Shown: positions 37,623 through 45,494 of the stretch, piece by piece
Position numbering within the stretch: the first letter of the stretch is position 1
How the letters are laid out: each line of letters opens with the position of its first letter
Assembly (NCBI RefSeq): GCF_900168055.1
Contig: NZ_FUYS01000003.1
Coordinates: 310,001-374,000 of the forward strand
Origin: Parapedobacter luteus
Lineage (GTDB): Bacteria > Bacteroidota > Bacteroidia > Sphingobacteriales > Sphingobacteriaceae
Length of the DNA: 64,000 nucleotides
Reading direction: 5' to 3'
Notes under the pieces: generated by a model
What the model was told of the DNA's origin: nothing
Seen by the model: the letters and a program-made list of their open reading frames with translations, nothing else
The model's database searches: none
Translations under genes and position numbers: made by a program

Positions 37623-37707
37623 CAAAGCCATGGCTTAAAACTTGCATATACAGGGTAAGTTGCCTATGTTTGGGACGATATTCGTTTTTTAAAATTATTA
37701 GTTATTG

Positions 37708-38463
37708 ATGAGTGGTTTGAAAACACTTCCTGCGGCCTTGTGCCTACTGTTGTTTACACAATGCGATACGCTTAACCAGGTGGCCACCTCCGGTCGGACA
37801 AGTGAGCCGGCTTCTTCTTCGGCTTCTTCTTCGATAAGTGCCGGCGAAGCCGCTTCCGGCATTAAGCAGGCCCTCAGCCAGGGACTAGATCGCAGCATCA
37901 AGTCGTTGGCCGTACAAGATGGCTTTTTGGGCAATGCCGCCGTGAAGATACTGATGCCGCCCGAGGCCCAAAAAGTGGAAAGCGCCCTCCGCGGGATAGG
38001 GCTTGGCTCGCTCTGTGACAACCTCATCCAAAGTCTCAACCGCGCAGCGGAAAGTGCCGTGAGCGAAGCTGCTCCCGTCTTTGTGTCTTCACTCTCCCAG
38101 TTGACCATCCGGGATGCGACAAACATCCTCCTCAGTGGCCAGCAGGATGCCGCTACCGACTTCTTTAAACGGACCACCACCAACGAATTGACAAAGCGGT
38201 TCAGCCCGATTGTGCAGGGAGCGCTCGGCAAGCATAACGTCGCACAATACTGGAACGCCGTGGTTACCCGTTATAATCAAATACCCCTGGTTAATGAGAA
38301 AATAGAAACGGATTTGAATAAATACGTTACTCAGAAAGCCATCGATGGTCTCTTTTACCAAGTAGCACAGGAAGAATTGAAAATACGGAACAACCTGGGT
38401 GGTACACGCACCACTCCTTTGTTGCAGAAAGTATTTGGATACGCTGATAAACAGAAAGGATAG
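37708..38463 (+). CDS. DUF4197 lipoprotein
   Basis: A 251-residue protein, ATG 37708 (a TTG precedes it). The signal peptide ends in a lipobox FTQC (Cys near 20), then a Ser-rich linker and the all-helical DUF4197 domain, with DGFLGNAAVKILMPPEA typical of the family. Function unknown; probably outer-membrane anchored. It lies 8 nt before the universal stress gene, so they may be co-transcribed. Confidence 0.83.
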   Translation: MSGLKTLPAALCLLLFTQCDTLNQVATSGRTSEPASSSASSSISAGEAASGIKQALSQGLDRSIKSLAVQDGFLGNAAVKILMPPEAQKVESALRGIGLGSLCDNLIQSLNRAAESAVSEAAPVFVSSLSQLTIRDATNILLSGQQDAATDFFKRTTTNELTKRFSPIVQGALGKHNVAQYWNAVVTRYNQIPLVNEKIETDLNKYVTQKAIDGLFYQVAQEELKIRNNLGGTRTTPLLQKVFGYADKQKG

Positions 38464-38471
38464 ATTGTGAT

Positions 38472-39302
38472 ATGAAGACATTTTTGATACCGGTGGACTT
38501 TTCTGACGTTGCCTACACCGCAGCCCAATATGCCGTAGACATGGCTACTTACCTTCATGCGAGTAAACTGATATTTTACCATTCGTATGCCCACAGGCCT
38601 TCGGATGGCTATGGTGAGCATGCGACGTATGAGCAAGCCACCCTCCGGCACCTGGAGAAAATGACGGCTAAGCTATACATCCCCGCCGCCCTACCCAAAG
38701 ATCAGTTTGTCTTCATAGCAGATGACAAGCCGGTAAAGGCGGGTGTAGAAGCGATCGTGGCTGAGCATGCCGTATCACTCATTGTTATGGGTATTGCAGG
38801 CCTATCCGATATCGAGAATACACTCATCGGCCGGAATACGATGGATGTTGCGAAATCCGGCGCTGCCCCCTTGCTTATTGTGCCCCGTAATCATGTCTTC
38901 AAGCCTATACGAAAAGTAGTCTATGCCACGGATCTTAAAGATGTGGAATACATTACTCCCGCGGCAAGCATTATCCGCTTAGCGGGTCAGCTTGGGGCAG
39001 AAACCCACATCGTGCATGTCGACCCGGCGACACAGGGACAAACCCCTGAAAAAATTTTGGGCAAGCAACAAGTGCTCCGCATGCTGGAACCGCTAAACCC
39101 AGGATTTGAAGTGATCAGTGAACCCAAGGACAAAGCCGATGGAATATTTGACTATGTCAAGAGACATCACATAGACCTCATTCTTATGGCGTCGCGGAAT
39201 CACGGTTTTTTTGAAAAGCTCTTCCACGGCAGTGTTAGCAAAAAACTACTCAACATTGCCGAAGTGCCGGTCGTACTGCTAAAGAATAAACCGACCGGGT
39301 AA
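38472..39302 (+). CDS. Universal stress protein with two USP domains
   Basis: A 276-residue cytoplasmic protein of two tandem USP folds (about 1-138 and 146-274). Each starts with a beta-strand and a short acidic turn (LIPVDFSD; VVYATDLKD) and ends with an ATP-binding-like Gly/Ser loop (GIAGLSDIENTLIGRN; SRNHGFFEKLFHGS). Tandem USP proteins are frequent in Bacteroidota and take part in stress survival. The ligand is not settled. Confidence 0.88.
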   Translation: MKTFLIPVDFSDVAYTAAQYAVDMATYLHASKLIFYHSYAHRPSDGYGEHATYEQATLRHLEKMTAKLYIPAALPKDQFVFIADDKPVKAGVEAIVAEHAVSLIVMGIAGLSDIENTLIGRNTMDVAKSGAAPLLIVPRNHVFKPIRKVVYATDLKDVEYITPAASIIRLAGQLGAETHIVHVDPATQGQTPEKILGKQQVLRMLEPLNPGFEVISEPKDKADGIFDYVKRHHIDLILMASRNHGFFEKLFHGSVSKKLLNIAEVPVVLLKNKPTG

Positions 39303-39309
39303 ACCGCTT

Positions 39310-40566
39310 ATGTTGACAATAAATACATTGCGCGTGCTTGGCGTTGAAGAACGCTTCCTCCGATATGTGCAAGTGGATACGCAGTCGGATCCTGCATCGA
39401 AGACATGCCCCTCCACTGAGAAACAAAAAAATTTGGGGACACTGCTGGTGAAAGAGCTGTCAGCAATGGGCATCACTGACGCGCATCTCGATGCGCACGG
39501 CTATATCTTTGCGACCATACCGGCTAACAGCGACAAGCATGTACCGACTGTCTGTTTTTGTTCGCATATGGACACTTCCCCGGATTGCTCGGGAGCGGGT
39601 GTGAAGCCAATCATACATCGCGATTATCAGGGTGAAGACCTGGTTCTTCCTGACGATCCTTCGATAGTGATTAAGCCCACCGAACACGCTGACCTGAAAA
39701 ACCAAGTCGGCAACGATATCATCACGGCAAGCGGGACCACCCTGCTGGGTGCAGATGACAAAGCTGGTATAGCTGAAATCATGACCGCCGCCGAGCTGTT
39801 GATGACGCATCCTGAAATCAAGCATGGCACCATCAAGATACTCTTCACGCCCGATGAAGAAATCGGCCGTGGTGTGGATCGTGTGGATCTGAACAAGCTG
39901 GGGGCTGACTATGCGTATACCATCGACGGGGAAACTGCTGGTTCCATTGAAGACGAGACCTTTTCCGCCGATGGGGTTACTGTAACCATCAGCGGCGTAA
40001 GCGTACATCCGGGTTTCGCCAAAGGCAAGCTGCAAAGTGCGATCAAGATTGCTGCCGAAATTATCGCTGGATTGCCTACCGACAGGCTATCGCCGGAAAG
40101 CACGGAAGGACGGGAAGGCTTTGTGCATCCGGTATCATTGACAGGCCATGTTGAACAAGCGGTTATCGAATTCATTGTGCGGGACTTTACCGATGATCGC
40201 CTCCATACACACGAAGCCGAACTGGAAGCCATTGTCAAATCAACCCTATCCCGTTATCCGGGATGCACCTACCACTTCGAAGTGAAAGAACAGTACCGCA
40301 ATATGAAGCAGGTGCTCGACAAACATCCCCAAGTCATGGCTATCGGCTTGGAGGCCATCGAGCGCGCTGGCATGCAGCCTATCCGACGAAGTATACGGGG
40401 TGGAACGGACGGCTCACGGCTTTCCTTCATGGGACTTCCCTGCCCCAATGTCTTTGCAGGGGGGCATGCATTCCATGGCAAACAAGAATGGGTATCCGTA
40501 CAAGATATGGAAAAAGCCGTGCGAACCATCTTGCACATCGCGGCATTATGGGAAGAACAAGCGTGA
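39310..40566 (+). CDS. pepT: Peptidase T (tripeptide aminopeptidase)
   Basis: A 418-residue M20B dizinc peptidase releasing N-terminal residues from tripeptides. Zinc and catalytic residues match PepT: His86 and Asp88 in CSHMDTSPD, Asp149 in LGADDKAG, Glu183/Glu184 in TPDEEIG, and the C-terminal His in GGHAFHGKQEW. The length agrees with E. coli PepT (408). It lies 7 nt after the universal stress gene. Confidence 0.95.
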   Translation: MLTINTLRVLGVEERFLRYVQVDTQSDPASKTCPSTEKQKNLGTLLVKELSAMGITDAHLDAHGYIFATIPANSDKHVPTVCFCSHMDTSPDCSGAGVKPIIHRDYQGEDLVLPDDPSIVIKPTEHADLKNQVGNDIITASGTTLLGADDKAGIAEIMTAAELLMTHPEIKHGTIKILFTPDEEIGRGVDRVDLNKLGADYAYTIDGETAGSIEDETFSADGVTVTISGVSVHPGFAKGKLQSAIKIAAEIIAGLPTDRLSPESTEGREGFVHPVSLTGHVEQAVIEFIVRDFTDDRLHTHEAELEAIVKSTLSRYPGCTYHFEVKEQYRNMKQVLDKHPQVMAIGLEAIERAGMQPIRRSIRGGTDGSRLSFMGLPCPNVFAGGHAFHGKQEWVSVQDMEKAVRTILHIAALWEEQA

Positions 40567-40586
40567 GTTTATTCAAATTAGACACC

Positions 40587-41162
40587 ATGTCCTTTAACGA
40601 TTTTAATACCATCCAGCATATCATCCACCACCGGAGGAGCATTTTCCCCGCGAGTTATGTGAAAAGGGAAATAACCAGAGATACGTTGATGCAATTGTTG
40701 GATTGCGCCAATGCGGCTCCAACGCATAAGCTTACCCAACCTTGGCGGTTCATTGTATTTCGGGAAGAAGGCCTTATGCGGTTAGCCGACCAGCTGGCAA
40801 GCCTGTATAAGGCTCACACGCCAGCTGAGCAGTTCTTACAAAAAAAGTACGAAAACACACGCGAAAAAGTCTTGCAATCCGGAGCAGTCATCGCCATTGT
40901 GGTCTCCTACAGTGGTGCCGTGCCGCAATGGGAAGAACTTGCCGCTACAGCTTGTGCCGTGCAAAACCTTTGGCTTGCGGCTTCCGCTGCAAATATCGGC
41001 GGCTATTGGAGCAGCCCCGGAGCCGTTAAGCACATGGGGGGCTTTTTACAGATAGCGGACAATGAGGAATGTCTTGGCTTCTTCTACATGGGCTATCACG
41101 AAGACCCTGCCCGCAAAGCAAACCGGAAGGCCGTGGCCGAAAAAATAAGGTGGGAAGATTGA
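40587..41162 (+). CDS. Nitroreductase-family FMN protein
   Basis: A 191-residue flavoenzyme. RRSIFPASY and ANAAPTHKLTQPWRFIVF form the FMN-binding N-terminus, and ATACAVQNLWLAASAANIGGYWSS is the helical family core. The start is ATG 40587; a longer in-frame opening into pepT is not supported. It uses NAD(P)H to reduce nitro or quinone compounds. A specific substrate cannot be read. It follows pepT by 20 nt. Confidence 0.87.
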   Translation: MSFNDFNTIQHIIHHRRSIFPASYVKREITRDTLMQLLDCANAAPTHKLTQPWRFIVFREEGLMRLADQLASLYKAHTPAEQFLQKKYENTREKVLQSGAVIAIVVSYSGAVPQWEELAATACAVQNLWLAASAANIGGYWSSPGAVKHMGGFLQIADNEECLGFFYMGYHEDPARKANRKAVAEKIRWED

Positions 41163-41186
41163 TTAACCCGTCAGATTATGCATAGA

Positions 41187-41843
41187 CTATTCACGGGTCA
41201 GCACCAGCTTTCCCTTCGAACCTTTCCAAATCGGCCCTTCCGTCAATACCTGTCGTATTTCATTTAATAATAGTGGGTCTGCCTTGCCAACATGTTGGAT
41301 AGCCGTTGGTTTCCCTTCGGCGTCGATCTCAAACATCAGTATCACCTCGCCGCTTACTGTAATCCTACCTGCGTTTTCGGCGAGGTGTGCATTAAGTTGC
41401 TCCCACCCGCCTTCTGGTTGGGCATCGAAGCCAGCTTCATTAACGGCTTCTGCACGGACATGCACTGCTCCTCCGGCTACCGGTGCCAACGCTACTTCCA
41501 CTTCTTTCTCGGTGGTTTTGGGCTGCAAAGATTGGTTGCGCATCCACAATAGCACCAGCACCAGTACCATCAATACACAGGCGGTTGCTGCGATAGCCAG
41601 TCGTTGCCAACTGAAGTAGAAGGTACTTCGCTCTTTAGCCTGCTGCGCAATACGGGCAGCGAGACGCTGCTGCAGGAGACTCAACTGGCGATGACTGACT
41701 TCTTTTTGCATTCGGTATCCGTCAATGGCATCCTGAAGCAACGGATCGTCCAGTGCTTCTCGTTCGAGCCGATACATTTCGTCGCTGCTTAACTCACCGT
41801 TGAGATACTGTTGTATGCGTATGATGTTGTAATTGTTGTTCAT
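41187..41843 (-). CDS. Membrane anti-sigma factor with TonB-like C-terminal domain
   Basis: A 218-residue protein starting at ATG 41843, with a 4-nt ATGA overlap with the sigma gene. A cytoplasmic N-terminus (IQQYLNGELSSDEMYRLER) fits zinc-free anti-sigma domains; one membrane helix follows (about 82-101, LAIAATACVLMVLVLVLLW), then a periplasmic linker and a C-terminal energy-transducer-like fold (VILMFEIDAEGKPTAIQHV). It probably holds its partner sigma inactive; the periplasmic domain may sense or dock an envelope component. Confidence 0.75.
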   Translation of the reverse strand: MNNNYNIIRIQQYLNGELSSDEMYRLEREALDDPLLQDAIDGYRMQKEVSHRQLSLLQQRLAARIAQQAKERSTFYFSWQRLAIAATACVLMVLVLVLLWMRNQSLQPKTTEKEVEVALAPVAGGAVHVRAEAVNEAGFDAQPEGGWEQLNAHLAENAGRITVSGEVILMFEIDAEGKPTAIQHVGKADPLLLNEIRQVLTEGPIWKGSKGKLVLTRE

Positions 41844-42388
41844 CCTTGCTTTCTCTCCATACAAATTCTCAGATTACGTTTGCCGTTCTGGATATAGCTT
41901 TTCACCTTGCCGGGGTCATATCCGGTAAGTTCCGCGACCTCTTTATAACAGCGCTGCTCGAGATAAAACAACCTTATGCAGCGCTGCTGTTCTTCGTTCA
42001 GCTCCTTTAAGCATGACTCCATCAGTGCGAGCCGTTCTTCCGGGATTTGCTCTCCACTATGTTGTTGATGCAAAAACGTATCACTTTCCACAATATAGTC
42101 GTCAATATCAACGGTACTGACGCGGTTGGCAGTCCGCAAATCCATCAGGCAATGATTCCTTGCCAACGTATATAACCAACTTTTAAAGTTGGTTACTTCG
42201 TGTACGCGTAGTTTCGTGATTAAAGACTCGAAGATCTGCATGACAGCGTCTTCGCTTTTTGCCTCATCTTTAAAATATTTAAAACATAACCCATAAACCA
42301 ACGGCATGTAGGGCTCATACAACCTGCCTAAAAGTTGTAATTCCCCCGTTTTTCGATATTCTTCCAGAAGACGCCGTTCGTCAAGCAC
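41840..42388 (-). CDS. ECF RNA polymerase sigma factor
   Basis: A 182-residue sigma-70-family factor. Region 2 includes AKSEDAVMQIFESLITKL and FKSWLYTLARNHCLMDLR; region 4 includes LNEEQQRCIRLFYLEQRCYKEVAELTGYDPGKVKSYIQNGKRNL. It is not the FecI type, since no SusC or FecR is near; the partner is the translationally coupled anti-sigma gene downstream. Target genes are unknown; the divergent YceI cluster is a candidate. Confidence 0.92.
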   Translation of the reverse strand: MLDERRLLEEYRKTGELQLLGRLYEPYMPLVYGLCFKYFKDEAKSEDAVMQIFESLITKLRVHEVTNFKSWLYTLARNHCLMDLRTANRVSTVDIDDYIVESDTFLHQQHSGEQIPEERLALMESCLKELNEEQQRCIRLFYLEQRCYKEVAELTGYDPGKVKSYIQNGKRNLRICMERKQG

Positions 42389-42435
42389 AATGTAAAATCT
42401 ATCCTTAGGTAATACGTTATCAGCCTACCTTGTAT

Positions 42436-42466
42436 CAAACATACAAATTCTTACGGGTTTGGGAAA
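42436..42466 (-). promoter_or_regulatory. Promoter of the second ECF sigma gene (TTTC-N19-TATGTTTG)
   Basis: TATGTTTG on the minus strand (42443-42436) with TTTC 19 nt upstream (42466-42463). The leader to ATG 42388 is about 40 nt. Confidence 0.55.
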
Positions 42467-42545
42467 GCTCAAGATCCTTTTTCCGCCAAAGCCATAAGAT
42501 AGATGCTTGCAATCCCCGTTTTCCATAATGACACGTCCACCCAAA

Positions 42546-42561
42546 TGTGATCAATGTCACC
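42546..42561. promoter_or_regulatory. CRP/FNR-type palindrome
   Basis: TGTGA-tcaatg-TCACC, one base off the CRP-family site TGTGA-N6-TCACA. It lies about 105 nt upstream of the sigma promoter and 140 nt upstream of the YceI -7 box. Confidence 0.35.
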
Positions 42562-42763
42562 AATCGATGTGGCAGAAAGACGACGACCCGCGTCGATAGG
42601 TAAAAAAACGCATTCACTCCCCCTGGAATCAACCGGAAAAACTTAACGAAGATTACTTTTTTGGCTGTTTAAGGCCACGTAGCAGGCCAAAGCTTTGCCA
42701 TAGTTTTGTGATGTAATCAAGAGGATTACCCAAGTAAACGAAGTGCAAAATAAAATAACGACC

Positions 42764-43360
42764 ATGAAAAGAACAATAAATCTGGCATCCTTAAGAGCTA
42801 CCGCGCTGATGATCGCTGTCGCTTCTTTCAGCCAAGTGAAGGCACAGACAACGTACCAGTCAAGTGCTACACAAACGACAATAAAAGGAACATCCACCCT
42901 GCATGACTGGAATATGACATCCGCCAAAGGGCAAACCAAAGCGACATTCACGATCGAAGGCGACCAGGTCAGTGGAATTACCGCACTGACCTTTACCCTA
43001 CCCGCCGAATCGCTAAAAAGCGATAAAAGTGGGTTAGACAAAAATGCTTATAAGGCTTTGGCTACCGACAAGCATGCAACCATAAGCTTCTCGATGACGT
43101 CCGGTACACTAACCCCGACAGGCAAAAACACCTTTCAGGTAAGGGCTACCGGCAACCTCACCATCGCCGGCACCACAAGACCGACAACCATCACGGCAAC
43201 CGGGCAATACAGTCCTACAGATAAAAGCATCACCGTAAAAGGAGCAACCGCGTTTAAAATGACCGGATACAACGTAAAACCGCCGACGGTCATGATGGGG
43301 ACTATTAAAACGGGTGATGAAATTACCGTTGACTACAGTTTAAAACTGACCCCCCAATAA
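42764..43360 (+). CDS. YceI-family exported lipid-binding protein (first copy)
   Basis: A 198-residue protein with a signal peptide (ATALMIAVASFSQVKAQ) and the YceI lipocalin-like barrel: IKGTSTLHDWNMTSAKG near the start of the mature part, then LTFTLPAESLKSDKSGLDKNAYKAL and a final VDYSLKL strand. YceI proteins bind polyisoprenoids or similar lipids in the periplasm. ATG 42764 is preferred to a weaker start 21 nt upstream. It is the first gene of a three-gene cluster and has strong Thr/Lys content. Confidence 0.88.
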   Translation: MKRTINLASLRATALMIAVASFSQVKAQTTYQSSATQTTIKGTSTLHDWNMTSAKGQTKATFTIEGDQVSGITALTFTLPAESLKSDKSGLDKNAYKALATDKHATISFSMTSGTLTPTGKNTFQVRATGNLTIAGTTRPTTITATGQYSPTDKSITVKGATAFKMTGYNVKPPTVMMGTIKTGDEITVDYSLKLTPQ

Positions 43361-43403
43361 ATTGAACAACGAGTCTTTTACTTTCTTTTTTAATACAACA
43401 ATC

Positions 43404-44786
43404 ATGAAAACGACATTTACCACCCTCGCGACCATAGCTGCATTTATGGTCTCGACCATCCCCGCAACCACATTTGCGCAAACAAGCGAGGATGACAACG
43501 ATCCCATCATTTCATACGGAAAGCCCGACTTCTTTAGAAGCTATGACAAAAAGGGCATTAACGTCTTTGAGACCACAAAGGATGATGTCAACAAACCCTA
43601 TACCGGCCGCCGGATTAATATCGGCGCTGGTTTCACCATGCAGTTTCAATCCATCGAACATGAAAATCCCGGCGCACTGAACAACCACAGTCAGCTGGCC
43701 AACCATCTATTTCCCCTAAAACCCGGCTTCATGACGTCCCAAGCCAACTTGTACTTCGATGTGCAATTGCTGGAGGGGATCACGATGAACCTGACAAACT
43801 ACCTATCTTCCCGCCACCATAATGAATTTTGGGTCAAAGGCGGATACCTGCAAATCGATAAATTCCCTTTTGAGGGTCAGTTTTGGGATGAGTTGAGTAA
43901 AATCATAACCATCAAAGCGGGCCACATGGAAATCAACTATGGCGATGCACACTTCAGGAGGCCTGATGGTGGCCAGACATTTTATAGCCCCTTCATGGAA
44001 GGCAACATCATGGATGCCTTTGCTACCGAAATCGGCGCGGAGGTATACCTGAAGAAAGATGGATGGCTGGGAATGATAGGGATAAGCAACGGGATGATCA
44101 AGGGACATGTAGACTCCGCCGCCGCCAACGCAGATGGCACTGATAAGCGGGCTCCCTCGATCTACCTAAAAGGCGGATATGACAAACAAGTAACCGAAGA
44201 TGTACGGCTTCGTCTGACCGGTAGCTGGTATCACAACAGCGGCACCAATGGCAGCGGGCTCACCCTGTATAGCGGTGACCGTACGGGTTCCAATTACCAG
44301 AATGTGATGGAACAAGGGTACACCGCGGACGGTACACTCAAGGGGTATACGGCGATGTACTCATCAGGGCGTTTTAATCCTGATTTCAACGGCAAAATAG
44401 ACGCCGTGATGATCAACGGATTTGCCAAGGTGCAGGGATTCGAATTCTTCGGCACGTATGAATATGCCACCGGATATGCGAAAAACCAAACCGAAAACCG
44501 GGTGGCCACACAGTACGCCATAGAAGGACTGTACCGCTTCGGCAAAAATGAAAACCTATACGGTGGCTTACGCTATAACGTTGTCAACGCCGAAATGCCC
44601 TACGGTACCTCCATCGAGGATGTAAAAATCGACCGCTTTGCCGTGGCCGGGGGCTGGTTTATCAGCCGCAATATTTTGGTGAAAGCCGAGTATGTAACCC
44701 AAAGCTACAAGGACTTCCCGAATACCGACTTCCGCCACAACGGTAAATTCAACGGGGTTGTGCTGGAGGCGGCAATCAGCTTCTAA
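43404..44786 (+). CDS. Outer-membrane beta-barrel (porin-like) protein
   Basis: A 460-residue protein, ATG 43404, with a signal peptide (TTLATIAAFMVSTIPATTFAQ). The mature part is a long series of alternating beta-strands with aromatic girdles ending in a Phe-terminated strand (VVLEAAISF), the pattern of a 16-18-strand porin. Related Bacteroidota proteins are only labelled 'hypothetical' or porin. Its place between two YceI genes suggests passage or tethering of the same lipid-like ligand, which is inference. It lies 43 nt after the first YceI gene. Confidence 0.75.
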   Translation: MKTTFTTLATIAAFMVSTIPATTFAQTSEDDNDPIISYGKPDFFRSYDKKGINVFETTKDDVNKPYTGRRINIGAGFTMQFQSIEHENPGALNNHSQLANHLFPLKPGFMTSQANLYFDVQLLEGITMNLTNYLSSRHHNEFWVKGGYLQIDKFPFEGQFWDELSKIITIKAGHMEINYGDAHFRRPDGGQTFYSPFMEGNIMDAFATEIGAEVYLKKDGWLGMIGISNGMIKGHVDSAAANADGTDKRAPSIYLKGGYDKQVTEDVRLRLTGSWYHNSGTNGSGLTLYSGDRTGSNYQNVMEQGYTADGTLKGYTAMYSSGRFNPDFNGKIDAVMINGFAKVQGFEFFGTYEYATGYAKNQTENRVATQYAIEGLYRFGKNENLYGGLRYNVVNAEMPYGTSIEDVKIDRFAVAGGWFISRNILVKAEYVTQSYKDFPNTDFRHNGKFNGVVLEAAISF

Positions 44787-44802
44787 CACGTGCAGGAGCA
44801 GT

Positions 44803-44832
44803 CCAGAAAACCTCCCTGCTGAGGTTTTCTGG
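44803..44832 (+). terminator. Perfect 12-bp hairpin between the barrel and second YceI genes
   Basis: CCAGAAAACCTC / GAGGTTTTCTGG with a 6-nt loop, followed by ATTTATTC. The stem is perfect but the T-run is poor, so it may be a partial terminator that lowers expression of the second YceI gene, or an RNA-stability element. Confidence 0.6.
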
Positions 44833-44852
44833 ATTTATTCGAAACACACCAT

Positions 44853-45494
44853 ATGATGGAAGCAACAAATTACATCCGACGACACGCTATCTTGCCACTT
44901 ATCGGCATGCTATGTACGTTTGTTTCTTTCAAGTACGCTAATCCGCAATATGCTACACACGCTACCGGCGAACTGCACTGGACCGTGCTGCCCAGCAGCT
45001 TCATCACCATCAACGGCAGTTCCAATATCAACACATTCGGATGCGAAGCTTCCGGCACCTTCAAAGCGGACCGCCTCCAAGGCGGCGTTTCAAAAGATGG
45101 TAAACGCGTGAACATGAAGGGCGCCATCACCATCGCCATCAACCAGTTTGACTGTCATAACCGGATGCTGAATGCCGATCTCCGGAAGACCTTGAAAGCA
45201 GACGAACATCCACAGATGACCATCCGGTTTGTGTCGCTGGAGCGGATGCCCTTGTGCGATGGCGGGGAAGACTTTATATCCGGCAGTGTTGTTATTGAAC
45301 TTGCCGGGCAGCGTAAACCTTTCAATCTCAGGTACGCGTTTTCAAAGACGAACACCGGCTATAAGCTTGAAGGCAGCCGCACATTCTCGTTCGCTGATTT
45401 CAATCTTACGCCCCCGAAAAAGGTCGGAGGGCTGGTCAAAGTGAAAGACCAGTTTGACGTGGCGTTTACCCTACTCCTCGATAACTGCAAGTGA
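44853..45494 (+). CDS. YceI-like exported protein (second copy)
   Basis: A 213-residue YceI-fold protein with an N-terminal hydrophobic helix (about 12-26) that may serve as signal peptide. INGSSNINTFGCEASG and VNMKGAITIAINQFDCHNRMLNADLRKTLKA follow the YceI pattern. Four Cys (in FGCEA, DCHN, LCDG and DNCK) set it apart from the first copy and could make disulfides. It shares low identity with the first copy. Its TGA abuts the fadE stop on the other strand with no gap. Confidence 0.8.
   Translation: MMEATNYIRRHAILPLIGMLCTFVSFKYANPQYATHATGELHWTVLPSSFITINGSSNINTFGCEASGTFKADRLQGGVSKDGKRVNMKGAITIAINQFDCHNRMLNADLRKTLKADEHPQMTIRFVSLERMPLCDGGEDFISGSVVIELAGQRKPFNLRYAFSKTNTGYKLEGSRTFSFADFNLTPPKKVGGLVKVKDQFDVAFTLLLDNCK

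Larger units (their letters stand above)
42389..42763. other. Divergent intergenic region between the sigma gene and the YceI cluster
   Basis: It contains the sigma promoter (42436-42466, minus), a CRP-like palindrome (42546-42561) and a plus-strand -7 box TAGTTTTG (42701-42708) without a clear -33. A minus-strand frame at 42435-42632 looks accidental. No gene is seen. Confidence 0.6.

Noticed and set aside
40263-40586. Long N-terminal extension of the nitroreductase into pepT
   Set aside because: The extension is the shadow frame of the pepT 3' end; the family N-terminus begins at ATG 40587.
42435-42632. 65-codon minus-strand frame upstream of the second sigma gene
   Set aside because: It covers the sigma promoter and the CRP-like site and has no protein-like pattern.
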